Shown here piece by piece: positions 1 to 9,668 of a stretch of 64,000 bases of DNA. The notes beneath the pieces were generated by a model. The model ran no database searches. It was given only the letters and a program-made list of their open reading frames with translations, and was not told the origin of the DNA. The translations under genes were made by a program, and so were the position numbers. Within the stretch, counting starts at the first letter, position 1. Every line of letters starts with the position of its first letter. Where the stretch lies: NCBI GenBank assembly GCA_001600635.1, contig BCKL01000033.1, positions 6,515 through 70,514 on the forward strand, given 5' to 3'. This stretch comes from Leucosporidium creatinivorum. Taxonomy: Eukaryota; Basidiomycota; Microbotryomycetes; Leucosporidiales; Leucosporidiaceae.

Positions 1-634
1 CTCGGCGCTGACTTCGGCGCATGAAGGACTCGCAAGCTCATGCCTCGCCCTCGTCCATCGATGATTCGGATGCTCATGGGCTACAAATCCCTTCACAGAG
101 CCATGGACCCTAGACGACTACTGCAGTACAGCGTCGGAGACAGGCTCGGCTCGGGACACAGGAGAGGATGGCAGGGTCAGCATTGTTCGGAGTTCCCACT
201 TGCTCGGGGCAAGCGAGAGTCGATCGTGTACCATCCAACTGAGTCGATTACTCAAGCTGCAACTTGCTGCAAAAAGGCGCACCATGACTCGGAGGTGGAA
301 GAGGCCCGGCTTTGTAAGCTAATGCCAGCTCCGACCTTCTGCCCTCGCTGACTGCAATTTTCGCACCCGGTCGGAGAGCTGATCTCTCGAGTCAGCAAGT
401 GCTCGGGGAACTTGTACTTGACCTCCACGACCAACCTCCACTGCCTCTTGTCTTCCTACACCTCACTCCACTTCCCTAGGCGCTTACCCGAGCAACTCGG
501 AACCCCAACCTCACAGCTTCCCCGGCCCCTCCACCTCCACCGATCGAGCAGCCTCTTCAAGAGCAAACGTTTACCGTTCGCCTCTCTCTTTCTTCTCCGT
601 CTCACTACACCGCCTTCCACCAAGCACTTCCACC
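1..634. other. Left-edge intergenic region and leader of the first MFS gene
   Basis: I see no supported gene here. The first 20 bases carry the CTCGGCGCTGAC motif seen in this genome's intron branch regions, so the edge may hold the tail of an intron from a gene outside the window. Bases about 420-634 are strongly pyrimidine-rich (runs of CTC, TTCC and ACC), like the leaders of the other genes here, and probably contain the transcription start and 5' UTR of the transporter beginning at 635. Confidence 0.4.
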
Positions 635-3041
635 ATGCTGCACCTCGTTCGTGAATCAGCAGTCGGACAAGTCCTCAACTGGGCCTCCAAGGGGCGCATC
701 CTGCCTTACCCCGACCAGCGCGGCGACTTTGTCGTCCCGAGCAAGTACCTACAAGGCGCCTTCGACTCGCAGGCTCCCACTCTCAGCACTGGCGCTTCAC
801 CTCGACCTGCCGCCGATGCCAACACCCTCGTCGACGCCGAAGGAGCCCTCGTCAAGAAGACCGAATCGCAGGAGGCCACTGCCAGCGCCGGCGACCTCGA
901 GAAGGGCGCTGTCGACCCTAACCTGCCACCAGAGATTGCTGCCTACCCTTTCCTCGTCGAGTTCGAGGAGAACGACCCGGATAACCCTAGGTGAGTCGTC
1001 TTTTGTCCCCTCGCCGACGAAGCTCCGAGCGCCGAGCTGACTCGCCTCCTTCTCTCGCTCTTGCAGGAACTGGCCCAAGTGGCAGCGCAACTTTGTTGCC
1101 ATTCTCATCTGCTTCCTCACCTTCTCGTGAGTCGCTATGCCTCTCCTCGGACGGCAAGAACCGTGCTTACCTCTTCTCTCGGCGACAGGGTCTACGTCGG
1201 CTCGGCCATCTACACGTCGTCCATCCCGGACATCATGGGCACCTTCGGCGTCTCTCAGCTTGTGGCTACTCTCGGCTTGACACTGTTCATCTTGGGGTAC
1301 GGAATTGGTCCTAGTAAGTTGCTGTCGCCGGTCGCCTCGTCGAGCTCGGCGCCGAGGCTGACCTCGTTCCACCGGGCTTGCAGTGTTCCTCGCTCCCATC
1401 CAGGAGATGCCTCACTTTGGACGGAACCCCATCTATATCTCGGGTCTCTTCCTCTTCGTCCTGTTCCAGGTCCCCGTCATCTTTGCCAAGAACATCGAAA
1501 CCATCCTCATCTTCCGCTTCCTCGCTGGCTTTGTCGGGTCACCTGCACTTGCTACCGGAGGTGCATCGCTCATGGGTGAGTACTATCGCTTCTGCTCAAG
1601 CGCTCGAGCTCGCCGCTGACTGCCTTCCCTCTTCCCCGAGTAGACATCTTCCCCATGGAGAGCGCTGGCAAGGCTTTGGTTTTGTGGAGTCTCGGAGCTG
1701 TGCTCGGACCCGTCTTTGGCCCCGTAGTGGTAGGTTTAGCTCGCTTGTCAAGCTCATGAAGCACCAGACTGACCCTTCGGACTCTGCAGGGAGGCTTTGC
1801 AGCTCAGGCCAACGGCTGGAGGTGGCCCATCTACGAGCTCCTATGGATCTCGGGCACTTCGCTCCTCGTCCTCGCCCTCTTCCTACCCGAGACTCTCGGA
1901 TCCACCATCCTCCTTCGTCGCGCCGAGCGCCTCCGCAAGCTCACCGGCAACGAGATGCTCAAGACTCAGACCGAGCTGGACGCTACCGCCAACGAGACCA
2001 TCCTCGACGTCGCTTGGCTCAACTTCAAGCGCGCCTTGCAGCTCTCCGTCGAGCCTGCTGTGCTCTTCGCCAACGTCTACATCGGATTGCTCTACGCCAT
2101 CTGTGAGTAGCCTCCTCATCGCCGAGCCCCTTCGGCGACTTGAACTGGATCTCAAGAGCTTCGCTGACGCCTTACGACCCTTCTCCACGCCGACAGTCTA
2201 CCTTTGGTTCGAGGCCTTCCCTCTCGTCTTCACGGACATCTACCACTTCAACCTCGGCGTGTCTTCGCTCCCCTTCTTGGGTTTCGTGGTCACCGGCATC
2301 ATCACCGTGAGTCTTGGAGGCTCTTATGAGGAACAAAGGCTGACCATTTCTCTCACCATGCTACAGGTCGTCTCCTTCCTCGCCTACGACAAGTACTACT
2401 TCATCCCAAAGATGATGACGGATCCCAACTTCCAGGCCGAGACTCGCCTTGAGATTGCAGTCCCTGCCGCCTGCATCATCCCAATCAGTCTCTTCATGTT
2501 TGGATGGGGTGCTCGCGAGTCGGTGCACTGGTGAGTCTGACGAAGTTCTGTTCTCGCTCGACCGCCGAGCTGACCTCGGCTCTTGCCCTGCACCCAGGAT
2601 CGTACCCGTCATCGGCGCTTCGCTGTACTTCCCTGGAGTCTTTGTATCCTTCCAAGTGTGCCTCGGCTACCTCGCCATGATCGTAGGTCACTCCCAGCTG
2701 CCTCTGCCCGCTCGGCGCCGAAGCTGACCTCCCCCTTCCCTCCTCAGTGGCCTCAATACGCAGCATCGTTGTTCGCNGGTAACGACCTGTTCAGGTCTAC
2801 CATGGCCGCGTTNTTCCCGCTGTTCGGCGCCGCNCTCTTCAAACGTCTCGGACTGGGCGGAGGAAGCTCNCTCCTCGCCGGCCTCAACATCCTCATGATC
2901 CCCATCCTCATGGTGAGTCGCAGCTGCTCGNTCCCGNCGCTCCTGCCTTCGGTTCGGAAGCTNACCCTTTCCCNTCTACCTACACAGCTACTCATCAAGT
3001 ACGGAGCCGGCCTTCGCGCCCGATCCAAGTGGACTGCTTAG
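635..3041 (+). CDS. MFS drug:H+ antiporter-type transporter (DHA1-like), 11 exons
   Basis: Predicted 569-aa plasma-membrane proton antiporter of the fungal DHA1 (FLR1/MDR1-like) class, which exports drugs or small metabolites; the substrate is unknown. Exons: 635-990, 1067-1126, 1189-1313, 1384-1575, 1644-1729, 1790-2102, 2197-2306, 2367-2530, 2598-2682, 2748-2912, 2988-3041; the sum is divisible by three. A hydrophilic N-terminus of about 120 aa is followed by NWPKWQRNF, the usual entry to TM1, then YVGSAIYTSSIPDI, RFLAGFVGSPALATGG (TM4-5) and the motif-C-like VLGPVFGPVVGGF. The last hydrophobic exons contain AGNDLFRSTMAA, typical of the family's C-terminal half. Eight N bases lie at 2777-2974; all four in the exon are third codon positions. 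It converges on the minus-strand gene ending at 3489. A second MFS gene lies at 17350-19855. The family assignment is firm, the substrate unknown. Confidence 0.88.
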
Positions 3042-3488
3042 ACGGCTGCTCGGGGAATCTCCCTGCTCGGCTTCTCTCCTTCCTCTTAGAGCTATCCCCT
3101 CTCCATCCTAATAGAGCTCAGTTGTTAGCTTCTACAGTCGCTGCAATGCTTGGTATGTTGTACACCAGTCATCTCAGCGCCAAGAGAGGCCAGGCGAGGC
3201 GGCTGAGCAAAGTGCTCGGCGAAGGGAGCTCAGCTCAGAGAGAGGGCTGGCTCGGGTCGCTTCTCTACTCCGCTGCAAGGACGAACAGGAAGACAGCAAT
3301 ATCGTCACCCTCGAGCTCGCTGGCCCTCACCAGGAAGGAAGTCGAGCTTTGGCGTCACGAGCGAATTGTAGAGCAAGCGAAAGTGACCGAGGTCGCTCCA
3401 CACTCTCGGCGGTGTTGGCCAACTGCAGCAAACTAGGTTTGCGAGTTATCACCGTTCAATACAGTTCAAGCACGTCTCCCGCATCCCA
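3042..3488. other. Convergent intergenic region
   Basis: Holds the 3' ends of the transporter (+) and the acidic nuclear-type gene (-). I see no coding signal or RNA gene in it. Confidence 0.5.
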
Positions 3489-5887
3489 CTAATCAAGCAC
3501 CATCGCCTCCTCCTCCTTCACCTGCGCTGGCACGCCCACCGCTCCCCTCTCCACCATGCTCTCATCCGCCGAAGTCGGCTGCAGCGAAGTGAGCGAGCTG
3601 GAGGACTCGTTGCCCGGTACGTGCCACCCGAGGGCGGCGACCGCTGGCAGGACTGGAGTGTGAGCGTCGAGCGGAAGTGAGGAAGAGCCATTGGCGTAAG
3701 AGGTTGAGGTTCGGCGAGGACGGGTGGAGGTAGAACGAGGGGCGGCGAATCCGTTTGGTCGAGAGCCGTTGGAGACGGAAGAGCGACGGCGTGGTCGACT
3801 TGCAGCGAGGGAGGTGGGAGGGGGAGGAGGGAGTGGCGCCAGCTCGACCTCACTGGCCGACGATTCCTCTGCTCCTCCTTCGTTGGCCGCATGCGGTGGG
3901 CCCATGATGATTGGGCCTCTCCTCTCCACCTCCAAAGCACTCTTGGGTACGACCCTCCCTCCCCACACCTCAGCCTTCTCCTCCCCTTCCCTCTCAACGA
4001 CCATCTCTTCCAGCCTTCTCCTCGTGTTGCCCGGATTACTATCCGAGTCGTCGCCCGCTACACCTCCGAAGAGCTCAAACTCCCCATAGCGAAGGAGAGC
4101 GGTATCGGGAAGACGTTGGCCAAAGGCGTAGGCGAGGCGGGAGGAGGAGCGGCGAGTTGAGCTCGAGGGTGCGTCGGTGGAGGGAGGGGCGAGGGTCGCG
4201 AGGAAGGAATCGCGGAGGGCGTGGGTTTGGAAGAAGGAGTCTTGGAGGCGGATCCTCTTTGGTGCTTTGGCCGCTTTGATCTGTTGCAGTTGTTGGACGC
4301 GCCTTGGTCGAGCGGGGCGGGGATCCTCTTCCTCTTCGAGGTCGTTGTCCTCCCAATCGCCTTCCTCCTCCTCCCCCTCCCTCGACGTCCTCCTGCGCTT
4401 CCTACCAAGATCAACAGGCCTGTTGGACCTAGGTGGAATACCCAGTCGGATCCTCTCCTGCGCGCGCTCCCGCTCTGCCTTGCGATCCCGTTTCGGCCCC
4501 GTTCGCCCTTCTCGCCCTCCTCCTCCCCTACTCGACTCGCCATACCCTTCATCCTCTTCTTCCTCCTCCTCATCCTCTTCGGACTCCTCCTCATCGTCAT
4601 CCGAAGCTGGCTCGGCGTACGAAAAGCGCGACGCAGCTGCCGGGCCTTTGCCCTTGCCCTTGCCCCCTCCTCCCCTCGACGACGATCCTCCTCCTCCACT
4701 CCCCGAGCCCCCCACCTCGATATACCGACCACCGCCACCTCTTCCTCCGGCGACAAACTTGATCTTGATGGTAGTGCTGCCGTCGCCAGATGCCGAGACG
4801 GGCGTGGAGTGCCGGTGAGGGTGATGCGAGCGGTGAGGAGCGGGTGCTGGAGGAACGGCGGGAGAGCCGGCGCGGGAGGTGGAGTCGGCGGTGGTGGGGA
4901 GGTGGGTGTCGTTCTTGAGAAAGTTGGACTTGCGTGGTTGGTTGGGGAGGAGTGAGTCGTAGCTGTGAGAGAGAAGAGTGAGCGCCGAGCCCCAAGACGA
5001 CGACGACATCGCGCTCGCTTGAACCTACCGCTTGAGCCTCTCCTCGCCCTCCTTGATCCTCCTACGTCTCTCCTCCTCGCCCTTGCCGCCTTGAGCGCCT
5101 TGGTAGACCCATCCTCGCCCACGTAACTCCTCCAGCTCGAGGATGAGCTTGCTCCGCTCGTGGATCAGTCGCTCACGCTCGAGGCGGGCCGACCGCTTCT
5201 CGAGCACCTCGGGGAAGCGATGCAAGCGATGGTAGAAGGCGTCCGAAGTGTCGACCTGTTCAATGTGATGAGAAGGTCAGCTCAGCGAGCGGCGAAGGGG
5301 CGAAGGGGGGGGGGCGGCAATCGCTCACCTCGGCGGCTCCAGCATGCCTCGAGCGACCGAACGCGTCGCCGACTTGTAAGAGACGGTAAGGAGGATTCTC
5401 GCCATCGCCTGCTGCCTCTTTGCCATCGTCCTCGGCGGCGGTGAGAGCGTCGGCGGGCAGAAGAAGCGGGGGATAGTGAGTGAGGCCGGTCGGTGGGGGT
5501 TGCATGCACAGGAGGATAGGCGTTGAACGTGGGAGATAGAGCGGTGGTGCTAGAGCTGTGTCGACGTGTTACAAGACATCAGTAAGCGCTTTGAAGAGCT
5601 ACAGGTCGCTTGACAAACAAGCGAGAGCGATGGAGCTCACCTTCGCTGGCTGTAGCGCTTCCTTCTCTGCTCAAGGGTCCGCCTGATGATCCTGCACCTC
5701 CCAACGAGCTCCTTGTCACGCGCTTCTCCCTCTCTTTCGCCTTGGCCACAGGCGTGCTGCCTGCCTTGCCGTTCGAGCTCAGGCTGGGAGCTGCTGCAGG
5801 CAAGTCGAGTGCTGGACGTTTACCGAGGGCTTTGGCTGATGGTGTTGGTGCTGTAGCAGATTGCTGCTCTGGTGAAGGTTCTGCCAT
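3489..5887 (-). CDS. Acidic, low-complexity protein of unknown function, 4 exons
   Basis: I do not recognise a family. Exons on the minus strand: 5887-5641, 5555-5329, 5255-5029, 4962-3489; the sum encodes 724 aa. The best-ordered part is the middle: YPPLLLPADAL, then GDAFGRSRHAGAAEVDTSDAF, then a charged helix HRFPEVLEKRSARLERERL containing RLIHERSKLILELEELRGRGW, followed by YDSLLPNQPRKSNFLKND. After that come Gly-rich, Asp/Glu-rich (DDDEEESEEDEEEEEEDEG) and Lys/Arg-rich stretches with several basic clusters (GRKRRR, RPRRRSS) that look like nuclear localisation signals. This suggests a chromatin or nuclear scaffold protein, but that rests on composition alone. The ATG at 5887 opens MAEPSPEQQ. 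Start and introns are well supported by frame; the function is not. Confidence 0.65.
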
Positions 5888-6195
5888 GGTACAGGCGCGA
5901 GCGAGAACGGGGGTAAGGGAGACCTGGGCCCGACGAGCATGCAGTTCATAGGCTCTCCTCTTCACCACTCGCTTCTCGGCTCATACGGTATCGTCGCACA
6001 GCTTCGTCGGACTCGTATCGACCTACATCTGACCTAGAGCATCTACCAGCGGATAATCGGCATCTGAGCACTCTCGCAGCCTCGAGCACGTCGCCTCCTT
6101 CTCGCGCCAGCAGCAGCAGTACGTCTCTCGCTCTTACTGGCTGCCGCTCGAGCTCACCATCCGATACGCAGGCAGTTCTACCTAGACCAAGCAAC
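5888..6195. promoter_or_regulatory. Bidirectional promoter region between the acidic gene and COG8
   Basis: A 308-bp region between two divergent starts (ATG on the minus strand at 5887, ATG on the plus strand at 6196). It must hold both promoters. I see no TATA box I would defend. Confidence 0.4.
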
Positions 6196-9100
6196 ATGTC
6201 GGCAGCAGCGACTGCAGCACCCCACGACGCCCTCGGCGCCGCCTTCGAGGATCCCTCGGCGCTCACTTCGGCCGTTTCGACTCCAGCAGCAGGCGTCGGC
6301 TTCGAGGATGCAGGAGAACCGATCCCTTCCCTCGCTTCGCTCCTCCTTTCGACGGCCGAAGCCCTAGCGACGCGCTCAAAGGCCATCAACAAGGCCAACG
6401 CCAGCAGCTCTGCACCAACACCCAAAGCCAAGCCTCCACCGCCCTTCGCACTCGTAGCAAATCCCAGCGCATTACTCGCCAATGTCACGTCAACGGAATA
6501 CCTCTCCTCGCTACTGGCCATGCCCCTACCGACTCTCCTCGCCCTTCCCAATCAGCTCTCCACGCTATCCACCTCACTAGACACGGACCTCTCGTCTCTC
6601 GCCTTCACTCGATACTCCTCCTTCCTCCTCGCCCACACGGCCACCCAATCCATCTCCACCTCCTTCTCCACCCTCTCGGCGAACCTCTCCTCCTTCATCG
6701 AATCCACCGACGCCCTCAAGGAGGTAGTCTCAGGCTTTGAGCAGCGCGTGAGCGAGCCGCGCAAGAAGAGGGAACGGATGGCCCTCGTTCGCGAGCGGAT
6801 GGAGGAAGTCGAGGAGCTCATGGAGGCGCCTTCGGTCGTCGACGCCTGCGTGAGGGCGGGCTACTGGGCCGAGGCCATCGATGTCGCTCTGAGGCTTTCG
6901 GATCTGCACAAGCGGTTGTCCAAGACTGCTTCGTATAGCAGTGGAGCGGACGGCGAAGGCGCAGGAGCACTCCTGCTGCTCGAGCGGGTGAGGGAGGAGG
7001 TCTCGGTCGCTCTTCTCTCCCTTCGCGCCCGGGTCCTCGAGTCGCTACTCCAGCGAGGACTCAAACTACCGGCAGCAGTACGAGGCGTCAGCATCCTCCG
7101 CCGCATCGGCGAGCGTGGATTCGGCATGATCGAGGATGGCGAGCCGAGCAAGGAGATGGATGAGGATGCGCTGAGGGTCGTCTTCCTCGCTGCAAGGTGG
7201 AGGTGTTTACGAGGGGAGCTCGAGAGCGTCGAGGGACAGATGGCCGCCAGTGGGATCAGGCTCGGCGATGAGTCTGCTCTGCAGCGTCAGGATGAGGCGG
7301 ATGCGCATGTCGGCGCCGAGGAGAACGAGGAAAGGACGAGGTGGACCAAGAGGTGGATTGAAGTGTGGCGTGAGATTGTGGGTGAGACGGTCGGCATGTA
7401 TACGGAGGTGTTCCTTTCCTCGACCACTCCCGTCTCGACCCACACCACCTCCACCCCGCACGCTCTCCCTTCGACCGCTCCCCTCGCCCTCTTCCTCACC
7501 ACCTCCCTCACCTCCCTCTCCGACATCCTCGCCTACGCCATCCCGTCTCTCACCTCTCCCTCCTCCCTCTCTTCCCTCCTCACTCAACTCTCCTACTGCT
7601 CCCACTCCTTCGCCCGCCACGGCCTCGAGTTCCGCGAGCTCCAACAGCTTCGCGAGAGGGTCGAGGCGCGCGTCGGTCGGATCGTCGTCGTCGAATGGGA
7701 GGCAGCTGGTCGCAAATGGGAGAAGGAATGGCGAGACGGATGGGAGGGCAGCCCGTCCTCCTCCACCTCGGCCGCCATCGCTCGCCGCAATCACCTCCTC
7801 GGCGGTCGACCTCCCATCTCCGACTGGCTCGTTTCGCCCGAGGGACTCTCCCAAGTCTTCGCCACCCCTCTCCCACCCGCCGTGGATCTCAGCACCCCAC
7901 CACCAACCTGGCACCACCAGCCCTCGCAGCCCCTCGCCCTCCTCCCTCCCCTCGCCCGCTTCCTCAACGCCCACGCTACAGCTCTCAACGCCCTCCGCCT
8001 CCTCCCTCCCCTCGCTCTCTACCCCTCCTTCCTCGCCGCTCAAGCACGCGAGCTCGACCGCGCCACTCAAGTCCTTGGAGCTTTCACCGACGCATGGCTC
8101 GCTTCCCTCTCGACGCTGCCAGCTATCGACCTCTCCATCCCCGAAGATGAGCTTAGTAGGGAGGAGCTCCAGCTGAGGCACTTGAGGGAAGACGAGAAGC
8201 AGTTGGTCATCTTTGCGGTCGCGGCTTTCGGTCGATGGGTCGTTCCCTGGTGCGAAGGAGGGCTGAAGAAGGGGGTGTATGGCGAGCTGGCGCAGAAGGG
8301 GATGGCGAAGGAGGAGAGGGAAAAGGGCGTGGTGGATGCTATTCGGCGGGTGGAGGGCATCATCGCTAGGATCGAAAGGAGGGAACCCGAGCCTTCCCCT
8401 GCGCCGAGTCCGGTCGAGGAGACGCCTCCTCCTCCCGTACTGCTCAAGACCAACGGCATCCCCTCCGAGGACGAGGACGACCAGACCCACGACCTCGATT
8501 TGGACCTCACCTCCCCTTCCTCTGCCGCCGACGTCGTTCCCATCCCCTTCGACCCGTCCCCTCTCGCTCAAGCGGACGTCGATCCAGCCATCGTCGAGGC
8601 CAGCATCATCGCCGATGACCATGTACCAGAGCTCGAACCCCCTGCTGTTCATCAGGTGGAGCGCGAGGCGAGCTCGACGGAGGAGCAGGAGCATGTCACC
8701 GTCCCCGAGCCGGAGCCTGTTGTCGAGGCTTCCGCTCCCGAGCCGACTCCTGCGCCTGCCGTTGTCGAGGAGGAGCCGCCAGCAACGGACATCGACCAGC
8801 TCATCGCCGCCGAGGATCCTGTGGCCGAGCAGCCAGCTCAGGAGGAGCCGGCCTCGGACGCCCCCATCGTCGAGCAGCTCGCTGAGGAGCCTACTGTGGA
8901 GGAGCCGGCCGTGGAGGAGCCCAGCATCGAGGATCCAGTCGAGGAGCCAGCGACGGAGGAGCCCGCCGAGGAGGAGCCCGCCAAGGAGGAGCTCGCCAAG
9001 GTGCCAGGAGAGGAGCAGAACATCAGTGTCGAGCAACCCCTCGTCGAGGATCAGCTACACTTCATCCCCTCCGCCACTGTCGACGAGCCATCCTTCACTG

Positions 9101-9405
9101 CCGACAGCGCTCCATCTCCTCTCCTACCTCCATCCGAACCCACTCAGGCCGAGGAGGACTCCCTCGAAGCGCCAATCGAGGAGCTCGACGTCGACAAGAT
9201 GCCGCTCGCCCATCCACCAGTGGAGCTGGAGGAGCCCAAATCGGAGGTAGAAGTAGCTGCTGAAGAGCCGGAGGTGCAGATTGCTGTGGAAGAGCCAGTC
9301 GTTGAGGAGGAGCAGGCTGAGGAGCAGTTGGAGGAGGAGACAGAGCAGGCTGCTGCTGATGGTGCCGAGGGTGAAGGAGAAGAGGATGAAGCTTGGGGTA
9401 TCTAG
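6196..9405 (+). CDS. COG8: Conserved oligomeric Golgi complex subunit 8, with long acidic tail
   Basis: A single-exon gene of 1069 aa. COG8 (Dor1) belongs to lobe B of the COG tether that captures retrograde vesicles at the Golgi. From about residue 100 it matches the family: EYLSSLLAMPLPTLLALP, then YSSFLLAHTATQSISTSF, SSFIESTDALKEVVSGFEQ, and APSVVDACVRAGYWAEAIDVALRLSDLHKRL, the characteristic helical-bundle stretch. The conserved body ends near residue 735. The remaining ~330 residues are unusual: a Glu/Pro/Ala-rich tail with many repeated EEP units, ending EDEAWGI. COG8 proteins are normally about 600-700 aa, so the tail is a lineage-specific extension. The first ~100 residues are Ala/Ser-rich. 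The absence of introns contrasts with the neighbours. Confidence 0.88.
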   Translation: MSAAATAAPHDALGAAFEDPSALTSAVSTPAAGVGFEDAGEPIPSLASLLLSTAEALATRSKAINKANASSSAPTPKAKPPPPFALVANPSALLANVTSTEYLSSLLAMPLPTLLALPNQLSTLSTSLDTDLSSLAFTRYSSFLLAHTATQSISTSFSTLSANLSSFIESTDALKEVVSGFEQRVSEPRKKRERMALVRERMEEVEELMEAPSVVDACVRAGYWAEAIDVALRLSDLHKRLSKTASYSSGADGEGAGALLLLERVREEVSVALLSLRARVLESLLQRGLKLPAAVRGVSILRRIGERGFGMIEDGEPSKEMDEDALRVVFLAARWRCLRGELESVEGQMAASGIRLGDESALQRQDEADAHVGAEENEERTRWTKRWIEVWREIVGETVGMYTEVFLSSTTPVSTHTTSTPHALPSTAPLALFLTTSLTSLSDILAYAIPSLTSPSSLSSLLTQLSYCSHSFARHGLEFRELQQLRERVEARVGRIVVVEWEAAGRKWEKEWRDGWEGSPSSSTSAAIARRNHLLGGRPPISDWLVSPEGLSQVFATPLPPAVDLSTPPPTWHHQPSQPLALLPPLARFLNAHATALNALRLLPPLALYPSFLAAQARELDRATQVLGAFTDAWLASLSTLPAIDLSIPEDELSREELQLRHLREDEKQLVIFAVAAFGRWVVPWCEGGLKKGVYGELAQKGMAKEEREKGVVDAIRRVEGIIARIERREPEPSPAPSPVEETPPPPVLLKTNGIPSEDEDDQTHDLDLDLTSPSSAADVVPIPFDPSPLAQADVDPAIVEASIIADDHVPELEPPAVHQVEREASSTEEQEHVTVPEPEPVVEASAPEPTPAPAVVEEEPPATDIDQLIAAEDPVAEQPAQEEPASDAPIVEQLAEEPTVEEPAVEEPSIEDPVEEPATEEPAEEEPAKEELAKVPGEEQNISVEQPLVEDQLHFIPSATVDEPSFTADSAPSPLLPPSEPTQAEEDSLEAPIEELDVDKMPLAHPPVELEEPKSEVEVAAEEPEVQIAVEEPVVEEEQAEEQLEEETEQAAADGAEGEGEEDEAWGI

Positions 9406-9490
9406 TTTAGTCGTCGCTGCATCAACGCATGTCCAAAGTAGGTCGTCGAGGGACTCAAGCTCGCGAAGCCCGACTTGAGCGAGCAGCGAC

Positions 9491-9550
9491 TCGCTAGATC
9501 CACTCTCAGGGTCCGGTCAGTCGCTAGATCCACTCTCAGGGTCCGGTCAG
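9491..9550. repeat. Perfect 30-bp tandem duplication (2 copies)
   Basis: The 30-base unit 9491-9520 (starting TCGCTAGATCC, ending GTCCGGTCAG) is repeated exactly at 9521-9550. It lies about 85 bp past the COG8 stop, in the short convergent spacer before the gene ending at 9669. Perfect identity points to a recent event, or to an assembly artefact. Confidence 0.9.
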
Positions 9551-9668
9551 AGAGCTCAGATATCGTGAAGCATGAAGGAAAAATAGGCTGTACAACAACT
9601 ACTGCACTACGAAGCGGTATCAAAGCAAGCTAAAAGCAAAAGCAAAGCGCGACGCCTCTCGGCGCTCC

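Noticed and set aside
4058-5122. 354-codon minus-strand frame overlapping the acidic gene
   Set aside because: Alternative frame of the same strand with Arg/Pro/Ser-biased noise; the four-exon model in the other frame sums exactly and keeps splice phases.
7207-9036. 609-codon open frame on the minus strand across COG8
   Set aside because: Antisense shadow of a GC-rich gene: its Leu/Gly/Arg-rich sequence mirrors COG8 codon bias, and COG8 on the plus strand has clear family motifs.
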